NCBI GenBank assembly: GCA_017465845.1
Contig: JAFTVH010000088.1
Coordinates: 1 to 42,001, forward strand
DNA length: 42,001 nt
Origin: Lachnospiraceae bacterium
GTDB taxonomy: Bacteria; Bacillota; Clostridia; Lachnospirales; Lachnospiraceae
Reading direction: 5' to 3'
Each line of letters starts with the position of its first letter. Within the stretch, counting starts at the first letter, position 1. The translations under genes and the position numbers were made by a program. A model generated the notes under the pieces. It was not told where the DNA came from. It did no database searches and worked only from the letters and a program-made list of their open reading frames with translations. Shown here piece by piece: positions 16,287 through 23,952 of the stretch.

Positions 16287-17359
16287 GCTCTGTCACCTCC
16301 CTGAGGAACCGCCTTCTCTACAGCCACGGCGCAAGGAGCCTCTGTCGCCGCTCCCAATCGAATGGCTTTTCTGCCATGCTTTAAGCGCCTGAACAGGATG
16401 CCGATGAACAACACACTGCCGATGATTCCGATAATTAGCGCAATTGGCAACTCATAGGGAGCAATCACCAGTCTGGCAATCACGTCACAGACAAGGACAA
16501 ATAATGCCCCTGCCAAAGCAGTATCAACCAGAGTCCCCCTAATCTTATCGCCTTTGAACATAGCTATCATGTTAGGAATGATCAATCCTATGTAAGATAT
16601 GGAACCTACAACAACCACCACACTGGCAGTAATCGCAGCCGCAATGGTCAGCCCCATGAAAAGAACTGCCTTGTAATTTACACCAAGATTTTGAGAAAAA
16701 TCCTTTCCCATGCCCACGATATTAAAATGATTGGCAAAAATAAAAGCTAATATCAGCAATGGCACAACAAGATATACAATTTCATATCTGCCGCGCAGCA
16801 CCAACGAAAAGTGGCCTGTCTCCCAGGAGGAAAGAGCCTGGGTCATCTCATACCGATATGCTATAAAGCTGGTTATGCCACCGATGATGTTGCCAAACAT
16901 GATACCGATCAAAGGCACCATAATGGTATCTTTAAACCGGATACGCTGGATGAACCAGACAAATATCCAGGTTCCAAGCAGTGCGAAAGCAAAGGAAAAA
17001 ATTGCCCTGCTCCATAAAGTGGACTTTGGCATGAATACCAGTGCAATCAAGATGCCAAGCTTTGCAGCGGAAATAGTTGCCCCCGTAGTAGGAGACACAA
17101 ATTTATTCATACAGAGTTGCTGCATGATCAGACCTGCAACACTCATACCGGTTCCGGTACACAAAATTGCCAATAAACGAGGCAAACGTGAAATCAGGAA
17201 TAACTCTATCGATGCTGCGTCACCACTAAACAGTTCTTCTGCAGTCACATCAATTACACCGACAAATAACGACAGGAAGGAAAGGATAACAAGAACAATC
17301 CCTAATATTACCGTACTAAACCAGCTTTTTCTGTATATTTGTTTCAGCATGATTTTCAC
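16283..17359 (-). CDS. yclN: Siderophore ABC transporter permease 1 (YclN/CeuB type)
   Basis: First gene of the import operon, 358 residues, FecCD family. It has multiple membrane segments and the family blocks SRLPRLLAILCTGTGMSVAG (near 52-71) and VGSISYIGLIIPNMIAMF (near 244-261). The C-terminus ends in an unusual cytoplasmic tail rich in Ala/Val (about 325-358). The start is GTG at 17359, set by AAAGGAG six bases upstream; an ATG three codons later (IMLKQIY) is possible but less well placed. The region just upstream carries a GTTAG-N6-CTAAC palindrome, and an AraC regulator gene lies before it. Confidence 0.9.
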   Translation of the reverse strand: MKIMLKQIYRKSWFSTVILGIVLVILSFLSLFVGVIDVTAEELFSGDAASIELFLISRLPRLLAILCTGTGMSVAGLIMQQLCMNKFVSPTTGATISAAKLGILIALVFMPKSTLWSRAIFSFAFALLGTWIFVWFIQRIRFKDTIMVPLIGIMFGNIIGGITSFIAYRYEMTQALSSWETGHFSLVLRGRYEIVYLVVPLLILAFIFANHFNIVGMGKDFSQNLGVNYKAVLFMGLTIAAAITASVVVVVGSISYIGLIIPNMIAMFKGDKIRGTLVDTALAGALFVLVCDVIARLVIAPYELPIALIIGIIGSVLFIGILFRRLKHGRKAIRLGAATEAPCAVAVEKAVPQGGDRA

Positions 17360-17380
17360 TATGTACTCCTTTTTCCGTAG

Positions 17381-17396
17381 GTTAGTTATTTCTAAC
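17381..17396. promoter_or_regulatory. GTTAG-N6-CTAAC operator before the siderophore operon
   Basis: GTTAG TTATTT CTAAC, extended by one more pairing base on each side (GGTTAG and CTAACC), lies about 22 bases upstream of the GTG start of permease 1. It has the same arms and spacing as the site before the ABC exporter at 13323-13338. The position overlapping the leader suggests repression. An iron- or manganese-dependent DtxR-family repressor is a reasonable but untested candidate. Confidence 0.55.
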
Positions 17397-17509
17397 CCAT
17401 CTGCAAAATTAAATGCCAGATAAAAATCTGACTTTGCGAGTATAACATAGCGTTTTCCCTTTTACCACTCCTAAAAAGGAAGAAAAATACTCCGATTAGG
17501 AACTCATTT

Positions 17510-18442
17510 CTATTCTGAGAACTCCTGTGGTACAGTCGTTTTTGTGTGAACTTTTCTATATTCACTGGGAGTTTCGCCCATCACCTTTTGAAATGCTGAA
17601 GTAAATTTACTTGTGTTATTATAGCCAAATTCATATGCGATCTCAGCCACAGGCCGCTCTGTGTGTATCAAAAGCTGTGCTGCTGACTGCATTTTCTGAA
17701 TGCGCATATAAGTATATATGGGCACACCGTAAACCCCTTTGAAAACATTTTTCAAATGCGTATCTGAAGCATTAAATATTTTGGATAATTCCGCTATGGT
17801 AACATGCTGCTCCATATTCTCTGCAAGATACGCTGCCATTTGATTGGCCAGTTGTACCTGAGATTTCGGAAGCGCATTTGACGTTACCTGCTTTTCCCCT
17901 AAATCCAGGCCACTCAATACAAGTAGTAATTCCAAGATCTTCACCTTAAAATACCCGGCTTTAATGCTTTCAGGTACAGAATAAAGTTCCGAAAATATAT
18001 GCTCAATGTAGGTTTGAGAACGGATGATGAAGCAATTACTGTCACCGCAAAGCTTTTTGGCCACTTCCAGCGGCTTCACCCTGACATCTTGCAGAAATTC
18101 TGAAAAGCAACCCGGTGCTACATCCGTATTAATACTGATTGTTATACCATGATAATGGTGAAGCGGAAATGTATAGGCATTCACATTTTTCTTTCTCATG
18201 GCAATCGAAAGATCCCCCGGCATCAGATAAAAGTATTCGTCCTCAAATTCCTGTTCGATGCGTCCCTCACAACAATGATGAATCTCTATCAGATTTCCTT
18301 CCGTAACAAATCCCAAATCAAGCCGATCCATATGTACGGAGTTATAGATTAACCGGACACCGGGAAAAACCTCATATATTGTCAAAACGGCATCTCCGGT
18401 ATCGTTTGAAAATAAATATTCTTTTTTTTCTATTTTGTTCAT
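17510..18442 (-). CDS. AraC family transcriptional regulator, probably of siderophore uptake
   Basis: A 310-residue protein with an N-terminal cupin-like sensor region (about 10-170, with MPGDLSIAM) and a C-terminal double helix-turn-helix (about 205-300). The first HTH contains VTIAELSKIFNASDTHLKNV, the second PVAEIAYEFGYNNTSKFTSAF; QKVMGETPSEYRK closes the domain. Its gene lies immediately upstream of, and in the same direction as, the siderophore import operon. That matches the YbtA/Btr arrangement, where an AraC protein senses ferric siderophore and activates uptake. The ligand is inferred from context only. Confidence 0.87.
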   Translation of the reverse strand: MNKIEKKEYLFSNDTGDAVLTIYEVFPGVRLIYNSVHMDRLDLGFVTEGNLIEIHHCCEGRIEQEFEDEYFYLMPGDLSIAMRKKNVNAYTFPLHHYHGITISINTDVAPGCFSEFLQDVRVKPLEVAKKLCGDSNCFIIRSQTYIEHIFSELYSVPESIKAGYFKVKILELLLVLSGLDLGEKQVTSNALPKSQVQLANQMAAYLAENMEQHVTIAELSKIFNASDTHLKNVFKGVYGVPIYTYMRIQKMQSAAQLLIHTERPVAEIAYEFGYNNTSKFTSAFQKVMGETPSEYRKVHTKTTVPQEFSE

Positions 18443-18476
18443 TAAATCTGCTGTCCTTTCCGGCTTAATGCTGAAT

Positions 18477-19250
18477 TTAGAGCCGTTGGTTCATTTTCTG
18501 CACAAATTCTGCACTCTTGGCAGTCATCTCCACCCACGCCGGTCGAAATCCGCTTTTAATAGCATTGCGAACAGATTTAACATTGCACCATGCTGCACAA
18601 TAAAACGGCACCTTACCTCTGTTCAATATTTCCCGCGCAAGTCTTGATGTTAGAGCACATGCCACTCCTTGCCTGCGGTATGCCGGGAGTACATCAATAC
18701 CTATCTGCCACATAGTTTCACAATCTGCAGAGCATCCTGCCAGACCGATTAATTCACCCCGGTCATAGGCACCTACCCCAAGCACATCCTTTTCTCTTCT
18801 AACCTCACACAATGCATTGCTCCACTGCGGAAGATACAAATCCTTAAAATCTTCTGCAGTCAGGACACGCAATTCATAACTACAGGGAAGCTCTTTCAAC
18901 TGCTCCACATCAGGCAAAAAATATTCCGCCATAAAGCAAATGCGCAACCCTTTTTCCTGTAAAGCATCATTCAGCACATGCATATTAGGTGTCTCAAAGC
19001 AATGAGCCACATCATAATATTTGATATATTGCCGCACCACCTTTTCCAAAGCCGGCTCCACTGATGCCACAATATTATTCCCGTAAGACACAAGATTGCA
19101 GGCAAACGGCAGTTCCAAATATACTCTCGCATCCTTATTCTTTTTAGAATATGCAATCACATTCTCTTCCATCAGGAAGTCATCAATCCGGCAATTTAAA
19201 TCAATTGCAGACTGCCTCATTGCAATCTGTAAAATTTCCTGATTCGTCAT
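18477..19250 (-). CDS. GNAT family N-acetyltransferase
   Basis: A 257-residue protein. The C-terminal half holds the GNAT fold, with IDVLPAYRRQGVACALTSRL (185-204) supplying the RxxGxA acetyl-CoA pyrophosphate loop (RRQGVA, 192-197), and NVKSVRNAIKSGFRP near the end. The N-terminal 120 residues look like a degenerate first GNAT-like half, as in the GNAT_acetyltran (YhdJ/DUF-type) group. The substrate is unknown. The gene lies 34 bases upstream of the AraC gene and may share its transcript. Confidence 0.8.
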   Translation of the reverse strand: MTNQEILQIAMRQSAIDLNCRIDDFLMEENVIAYSKKNKDARVYLELPFACNLVSYGNNIVASVEPALEKVVRQYIKYYDVAHCFETPNMHVLNDALQEKGLRICFMAEYFLPDVEQLKELPCSYELRVLTAEDFKDLYLPQWSNALCEVRREKDVLGVGAYDRGELIGLAGCSADCETMWQIGIDVLPAYRRQGVACALTSRLAREILNRGKVPFYCAAWCNVKSVRNAIKSGFRPAWVEMTAKSAEFVQKMNQRL

Positions 19251-19284
19251 GGTAAATTCTCCTAATCAAACTGTACCTTCCAAT

Positions 19285-19812
19285 TCATTTTCTTTCCAGC
19301 CATTCCACATAAGCCAACTCTGCTGCTGTCTCCCCGCTGCGATATTCTCTTGTTCCTTCTTCCGCAAAAGTAAGTCCTATCCGTTCCATCACTCTGGCGG
19401 ATGCAGGGTTCCTTTTGTCACAATGAGCCACCAGACGCTTTGGCTTCAATATTTCAACAGCAAATTGTTTCACAGCCAATGCTGCTTCGACAGCAAAGCC
19501 CTGTCCTCTGTAATCTTTATGAAGCACCCAGCCAAACTCCACTTCCGCACCATCATCTTCTTTATATGCTGACATGGTTCCGATTAATTTTCCATCCAAT
19601 TCCATAGCAAATTCATAATAATCCGGATCCTCTTTTTCCCATTCGCTGACTGCCGCCTGCAGAAATTCCTCAGCTTCTGCCAGAGATTCGTGGGGAAGAA
19701 ACAGCATATACCGAATGGTGTCTTTGTCTCCGCTATATTCAAAAAGCGACTGTAAATCACTCATACACAAAGGTCTCAACCGCAATCTTTCTGTTTCAAG
19801 TTCTATGTACAT
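19285..19812 (-). CDS. RimJ/RimL-type GNAT N-acetyltransferase
   Basis: A 175-residue acetyltransferase of the RimJ/RimL group. The beginning IELETERLRLRPL is diagnostic. FGWVLHKDYRGQGFAVEAAL holds the acetyl-CoA loop (RGQGFA), and NPASARVMERIGL is the conserved Asn-Ser-Met/Val helix. Members acetylate ribosomal protein N-termini, aminoglycosides or small amines; the target here cannot be told. The start at 19812 is chosen because an AAGGAAA stretch precedes it. An in-frame ATG six codons earlier lacks an RBS. Confidence 0.85.
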   Translation of the reverse strand: MYIELETERLRLRPLCMSDLQSLFEYSGDKDTIRYMLFLPHESLAEAEEFLQAAVSEWEKEDPDYYEFAMELDGKLIGTMSAYKEDDGAEVEFGWVLHKDYRGQGFAVEAALAVKQFAVEILKPKRLVAHCDKRNPASARVMERIGLTFAEEGTREYRSGETAAELAYVEWLERK

Positions 19813-19887
19813 TTTCTTTTCCTTCTTCATTGCTTACTTATATTTCAAAGATTATAGCAGATTCCGAAAACCTTTACAATTACAAAA

Positions 19888-19919
19888 TGCAGCAGCTGCC
19901 TTTGTTGGCAACTACTGCA
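19888..19919. terminator. Intrinsic terminator between the membrane module and the GNAT genes
   Basis: TGCAGCAGCTGCC (19888-19900) pairs with GGCAACTACTGCA (19907-19919) over 13 positions, two of them G-T, around a 6-base loop. T-rich tails lie on both sides (TTTTGTAATTG on the minus strand, CCCCTTTTTC on the plus). On the minus strand it follows the stop of the 238-residue membrane protein at 19948. Confidence 0.65.
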
Positions 19920-19947
19920 CTAACCCCTTTTTCATCTTTACTACTTT

Positions 19948-20664
19948 TTACTGTCTGAGATACCTCTTTACTTCCTCGATACGATCCGTTCTCTGATCAT
20001 GCCCGGAGGATACACATTCCTGCCCCACTCTCGCCGTAGAAAGGATAAATCCAATCAGAGAACAAATCAAAACTGCTCCGAGCAGCTGTTCCCTGACATC
20101 TCCCCAATTGACTGCCACACCCATAATCATAAGAGCTTGTCCCTTGTCGATATAAGGAAAGATACTACACAGAAGAATCTCTATGGCAAGAATTACCAGC
20201 AGCGCAAGAGCCATATAAATCAGCGCATACTGCATATAGGCAACAATGCCGCCAGCCTCGGTCTGCTTCCTGCTTTTCTTCCCGGCATTCTGTTTTACTG
20301 CATCTTCTTTTCTCGTATTTTCAGTAGCTGCTTCATCCGCACATCTTTTCTCAAGTCGATTCCCCAGCACTAATATCCATACTCTCCTTACCCCAAAGGA
20401 AAGATAAGCGATAACAACGACCAGCAGACCAATCTCCCACCCTGCAGTTACAAACGTTGGATTGATTTTATTTTCCACATACAGGTAAAACAGTACCACG
20501 CAGAAACTTCCGATGAACAGCAGATCACAAGCTACCAGCATGGGAAGCTGTTTCCAGTCACCCCCGCTCATCAGGGAACCTTCTCTTCGCTCTGCCATGA
20601 TTACGCTGACAATTCCGGCAGCCAGCATACTTACAATGATCAGTAATGTTACACCCTCACTCAT
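19948..20664 (-). CDS. Uncharacterised five-helix membrane protein
   Basis: Not recognised. It has 238 residues with hydrophobic segments at about 5-21, 42-64, 80-104, 148-174 and 196-213. A basic cytoplasmic-looking loop between helices three and four (about 106-142) is rich in Lys/Arg/Glu. No enzymatic motif is visible. Its start overlaps the stop of the 724-residue membrane protein by 8 bases, so the two are translationally coupled and probably act together. A terminator follows. The sequence looks like a membrane partner or assembly subunit, which is an inference from context. Confidence 0.7.
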   Translation of the reverse strand: MSEGVTLLIIVSMLAAGIVSVIMAERREGSLMSGGDWKQLPMLVACDLLFIGSFCVVLFYLYVENKINPTFVTAGWEIGLLVVVIAYLSFGVRRVWILVLGNRLEKRCADEAATENTRKEDAVKQNAGKKSRKQTEAGGIVAYMQYALIYMALALLVILAIEILLCSIFPYIDKGQALMIMGVAVNWGDVREQLLGAVLICSLIGFILSTARVGQECVSSGHDQRTDRIEEVKRYLRQ

Positions 20665-22831
20665 GATTATCCTCCATCATAATCCTGTCCGAAAGATTTT
20701 CCCTGAGATAGCTTTCGGTTCTGTTGCGCAACAGAAGCACATGTCCCTTGGTTTTGACTTCCTCAAGCTGTGCCTTCAGGCGCTTTCTGTCCTCTCTATC
20801 TTCTACCTCTTCTACCCAGAGATGATCTGTTTTGCCCAGATAATATTCCATTTCCAGATATTCATACTGTGAAATAGGAAGTACTTTTAATAAACCACAT
20901 TTTAACAGCAGAGAAATTAACGGCATATAGGGAGCTACTTCCTCTTCTTTCTCGTACCGCCAGATTAGATTATAGCCCATCTGCGCCGTGCAGGGCGAAA
21001 GGGTAAATCCCGCCACAAACTGCTGAATCATATGTATGATACCGTTCACGTACTGATAACAGCCTTCGGTAAATTCTTCCCTGCTCATGGTCAAAAACTG
21101 GCCTGTCCTTATCTGCATGACAAACTGACTTTGCAGTGCAGTGAATACCATCGGGAACAATTCGCTGGAATCATCGTAATGAATCTTGCCGGATGGTGTC
21201 TCTGGGATGGCGTATGCTCTCTTAGTGCCAAGCCAGCCTAAAAGCACTGTGGAAAAGTCGTTCAGCAGCGCAAGAATCAGACAGCAGATTGCGCTTCCTG
21301 CATATTCCGGGTCTCCAAATCGCTCAAAAGCAAATACAAGAATCTCCGGAAGCTCTAACACATTCTGTTTTTCGGCTGCAAGCTCCTGATATCTGACATA
21401 ATTTTCAGCCTCAGGCAGGGAAGATGTCACCTCACTGAAATTCTCCACTACTGCTTCTTTCAGTTGCTGATAACAGACCATCAATTCTTTCATATCGGAA
21501 TTGTACATATCTGCACCAATCATCTGACCCAACCGGTCAATCACTCCGGCAGCGCCTTTCTTTTCCTCTGTAAAAGTAGCTGCTGCAATGGTATCCCAGT
21601 CAGCAATTGTGATTTCTTTCATTTCCTGATAAATACTGAGCTGTTCCAGTCCGCTGTCCAAAAGCGTGGAATCCATGCTGTAGAGTGCCATATCGATACT
21701 TGTCTCTGTCCCCTGGATGACGGTGCTTACCGCACTGTTATTCTTATTGGCAACACGGAAATATTCCTGCCTGAAGTTCTGCAGCGCTTCTGCAGCATTT
21801 TCAGCGCCATCCTCGCTACTATTGCCGGACTGCATATTGGTAATACGCTCTGCAATTTTTTCCCATTGCACGGCTGACCGGATGTTTGCATAGCTGCCGG
21901 TTGATTCGATGTCGTTTGATTCGATGTCGTTTGATTCGATGTCTCCCGTTTCCTCGCCGCCTGGAGCTTGCGCACTCTCTTTGGATTGAGCATTCTCAGC
22001 CGTACCGTCTTCTCCTGTCACGCCCTCTGTTGCTCCCACAGCATCCAACACTTCCTGATACAGATCATCTCTGACCAGCTTGACCTCCAATGCCTTCGCT
22101 GCGGCCTGCTGCCTGGCTTCCACTGCTGCAGCATATTCAGGATTGGCTGTTGTTTCATAGCCCCTGACTACGGTACCGTCTGCCATGGTGGTAGTCGTAG
22201 AGGATTTATTAGTAGAAGGAATATTTATCTCAGCCTCTGCTTCCTCCGTCAGCTGGCTGATATACCTGTCCAGTGCCTGCAGGGTGTTGATCGACTTTAA
22301 ATATTCATTGCTGATATCAGCCGCCAACGTATCTACTTCCAGATTCTGTGAAGCCACTTCATCCTTCAATGCCCGGAAGGTGTCCACGTAGCTTTCATAT
22401 GCTCTCTTATAATCCACCTGCGGCGAATTGGCAAGTGTTACCAGACCTGTATAGGAAAAAACAACGGAAATCAGCGTACAGATAATCAGCGCCCACCTCT
22501 TCCTACGGTTCTTTCTTCCGGGCTGAAATGCCGAAATCGCTGTCAGATACAGGACTCCCTGAATCGTCAGTGAAATGAATAACGGGGCCAGATCAAATAC
22601 ATTGCCAAAGTACATGGATACACCTGCATAGGTAGTAAAGAAAGATACAATCTGCAAGAGCAGCGCAAATAGATGGAAAAACTTCTCTTCCTCATATCCG
22701 CGCACAGCAGATGTCTCCATATTGGCACAGCTTTTCACGCAGTTACGGTAGATTTTCATATTCTCCTTCACCGTCATACGTCTGCGGTGCCTGTTCCATT
22801 TCTCTTTTATGTATAACTGTAGTCTGTTCAT
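20657..22831 (-). CDS. Uncharacterised large membrane protein with coiled-coil ectodomain
   Basis: Not recognised. It has 724 residues. A very basic N-terminus (1-45) precedes three hydrophobic segments (about 52-70, 76-97, 112-132). A hydrophilic domain of about 370 residues follows, with heptad-like stretches (RALKDEVASQNLEVDTLAAD, AAAVEARQQAAAKALEVKL) and an acidic Ser/Asn/Gly linker holding three ESNDI-type repeats. A fourth hydrophobic segment lies at about 508-530. The cytoplasmic tail of about 190 residues ends in charged helices. The fold suggests a tethered scaffold or sensor with an extracytoplasmic coiled coil. A good promoter (22883-22911) precedes it, and the RBS is GGAGAGGAGAAC. 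It forms a two-gene operon with the overlapping 238-residue protein. Confidence 0.72.
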   Translation of the reverse strand: MNRLQLYIKEKWNRHRRRMTVKENMKIYRNCVKSCANMETSAVRGYEEEKFFHLFALLLQIVSFFTTYAGVSMYFGNVFDLAPLFISLTIQGVLYLTAISAFQPGRKNRRKRWALIICTLISVVFSYTGLVTLANSPQVDYKRAYESYVDTFRALKDEVASQNLEVDTLAADISNEYLKSINTLQALDRYISQLTEEAEAEINIPSTNKSSTTTTMADGTVVRGYETTANPEYAAAVEARQQAAAKALEVKLVRDDLYQEVLDAVGATEGVTGEDGTAENAQSKESAQAPGGEETGDIESNDIESNDIESTGSYANIRSAVQWEKIAERITNMQSGNSSEDGAENAAEALQNFRQEYFRVANKNNSAVSTVIQGTETSIDMALYSMDSTLLDSGLEQLSIYQEMKEITIADWDTIAAATFTEEKKGAAGVIDRLGQMIGADMYNSDMKELMVCYQQLKEAVVENFSEVTSSLPEAENYVRYQELAAEKQNVLELPEILVFAFERFGDPEYAGSAICCLILALLNDFSTVLLGWLGTKRAYAIPETPSGKIHYDDSSELFPMVFTALQSQFVMQIRTGQFLTMSREEFTEGCYQYVNGIIHMIQQFVAGFTLSPCTAQMGYNLIWRYEKEEEVAPYMPLISLLLKCGLLKVLPISQYEYLEMEYYLGKTDHLWVEEVEDREDRKRLKAQLEEVKTKGHVLLLRNRTESYLRENLSDRIMMEDNHE
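21901..21945 (-). repeat. Three tandem 15-base repeats inside the 724-residue protein
   Basis: The unit TTGATTCGATGTCGT is repeated twice exactly, then a third time with the last two bases changed. On the coding strand each unit encodes five residues (Asp-Ile-Glu-Ser-Asn), lengthening an acidic linker. Gains or losses would stay in frame. Confidence 0.95.
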
Positions 22832-22882
22832 GTTCTCCTCTCCCTGATAGTTTTATACCAAGTCTTGCTCACTCCCAAAATA

Positions 22883-22911
22883 GTTATAATCAGTTTACCA
22901 TATTTTTGCAA
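22883..22911 (-). promoter_or_regulatory. Promoter of the membrane module
   Basis: Minus strand -35 TTGCAA (complement of 22906-22911), 17-base spacer, -10 TATAAC (complement of 22883-22888), about 50 bases upstream of the start at 22831. Confidence 0.6.
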
Positions 22912-22984
22912 TGAATAAAACTAAGGAAAACAATGAAATTATTAAAGAATTTATTAAGATTCATCCGCAGTAAAATTTTCGTAC

Positions 22985-23614
22985 CTAAGAAAGCTCCAAC
23001 AGCTTCAGCAGTTCCATGTGCGGCTGCTTTTCGTCTGCCTGAAATACGTTGATAAAATGCTCATCCCCACTCCGGTTCATAAATGCAGGAAACAAAAAAC
23101 CGCATTCCGGTTTTCCCGGTTCATAACTTCCTGTCAACGGGCAGATGGCACAGATTATATATTCGAACATTTCTTCTGACTCCCACAAACGTTCATGATC
23201 TGCTGCCTTTACCGGCACATCGTAACGGTCGTGGAAAACGAACACAGCATAATCATGGTCAGATTCATAGTACTCTCCTACTAACTCATAAAAAGTTTCC
23301 ATCAAAGCATCATTCTTCAATCCGCAATTTTTCATCGCCATCAAGAGCTGCCAAATACCTCCCGGCTTCAACGCCTCTTTGGAAAACTGATACCCCTTCA
23401 GGTTATGATTGGTTTCAGAAAAAGGGATTGCCTTGGCAATTGCCAGATTCTTAGTCCTTTCCGCTGCAGAAAGCTTAAAAAAATTCGTATTAAATGTTCC
23501 GTCGCTATACCCCTCCGCATCCATATAGCTGCCTGCAATCCTTGTCATGGAACTTCTGGATGCAGTCATGCGTCTGGTAAGCTCTAACATATCTTCTCGA
23601 TCAATTTTTATCAT
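22985..23614 (-). CDS. DUF4317-like protein, short form
   Basis: A 209-residue protein that resembles the N-terminal half of the DUF4317 family common in Clostridia. Supporting blocks are SSMTRIAGSYMDAEGY (compare the RICGCYVD start of the family), YAVFVFHDRYDVPVKA, EMFEYIICAICPLTGSYEPGKPECGFLFPAF and the preceding NHNLKGYQF. Function of the family is unknown. Other members I know of are roughly 350-400 residues, so this one is either a short subfamily or truncated; the reading frame ends cleanly. The start at 23614 has a GGAGGGAATCAC RBS. A TATAAT box with a weak -35 lies upstream at 23647-23675, and the gene appears monocistronic. Confidence 0.72.
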   Translation of the reverse strand: MIKIDREDMLELTRRMTASRSSMTRIAGSYMDAEGYSDGTFNTNFFKLSAAERTKNLAIAKAIPFSETNHNLKGYQFSKEALKPGGIWQLLMAMKNCGLKNDALMETFYELVGEYYESDHDYAVFVFHDRYDVPVKAADHERLWESEEMFEYIICAICPLTGSYEPGKPECGFLFPAFMNRSGDEHFINVFQADEKQPHMELLKLLELS

Positions 23615-23646
23615 GTGATTCCCTCCAGATTGTATTCTTCCAGTGC

Positions 23647-23675
23647 ATTATACCACTAAAATCTAAAAACGTAAA
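23647..23675 (-). promoter_or_regulatory. Probable promoter of the DUF4317-like gene
   Basis: Minus strand -10 TATAAT (complement of 23647-23652), preceded at 17 bases by a weak -35 TTTACG (complement of 23670-23675). It overlaps the T tract of the terminator of the small upstream gene. Confidence 0.45.
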
Positions 23676-23698
23676 ACGGCGTGACCGAAGTCACGCCG
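23660..23698 (-). terminator. Intrinsic terminator of the small membrane peptide gene
   Basis: A perfect 9-bp stem (CGGCGTGAC / GTCACGCCG, 23677-23698) has a 4-base loop that reads TTCG on the minus strand, the very stable UUCG tetraloop. It is followed by TTTTACGTTTTTAG. It lies 12 bases after the stop of the 32-residue peptide. Confidence 0.9.
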
Positions 23699-23710
23699 CT
23701 CTCTCATTTC

Positions 23711-23809
23711 TTACTTCTTCATGCTTTCCTTAATACTGAATACCAGACATCCCAAAAGCGATAAAAAAGAAATTCCCATCAAGGTAAATCCCAAAACGTT
23801 CAACATCAT
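23711..23809 (-). CDS. Small single-span membrane peptide, 32 residues, unknown function
   Basis: A short gene missed by length cut-offs. The product begins MMLNVLGFTLMGISF, continues through a hydrophobic core to about residue 25, and ends with the charged tail SIKESMKK. That gives one membrane helix with a cytoplasmic basic end. Support: AGGAGG lies 6 bases before the ATG, a perfect UUCG-loop terminator begins 12 bases after the stop, and the gap would otherwise be empty for about 340 bases. It follows the YitT gene in the same direction, after a leader with its own hairpin. It resembles in size the KdpF/CydX-type accessory peptides, but no family assignment can be made. Confidence 0.7.
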   Translation of the reverse strand: MMLNVLGFTLMGISFLSLLGCLVFSIKESMKK

Positions 23810-23829
23810 CCCTTACCTCCTGTCTTTCG

Positions 23830-23850
23830 ATAAGGGTAGCATACCCTTAT
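23830..23850. promoter_or_regulatory. Hairpin in the leader of the small membrane peptide
   Basis: ATAAGGGTA and TACCCTTAT form a perfect 9-bp stem with a 3-base loop, 20 bases before the start codon of the small gene and 13 bases before its RBS. On the plus strand it is followed by TTTTCTG, so it could also stop antisense transcription. Its role as operator, leader hairpin or terminator is undecided. Confidence 0.5.
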
Positions 23851-23952
23851 TTTTCTGAAAAAACAATGGTTTTCAGGGGTTCTTGATGGAATCTGAACTT
23901 ATGTGAAGATTGTGCTAAGATAGATGTTTTCCGTGTCAAAATCCTGACAAGA

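Noticed and set aside
17404-17480. Terminator after the AraC gene or promoter of the siderophore operon
   Set aside because: Small stems (CAGAT/ATCTG; TCCT/AGGA) and a TATACT box are visible, but no combination had a convincing stem with T tract or a -35 at proper distance, so no feature was called.
21901-21945. Possible CRISPR array
   Set aside because: Only three contiguous 15-base units without spacers, inside a coding frame; this is a simple tandem repeat.
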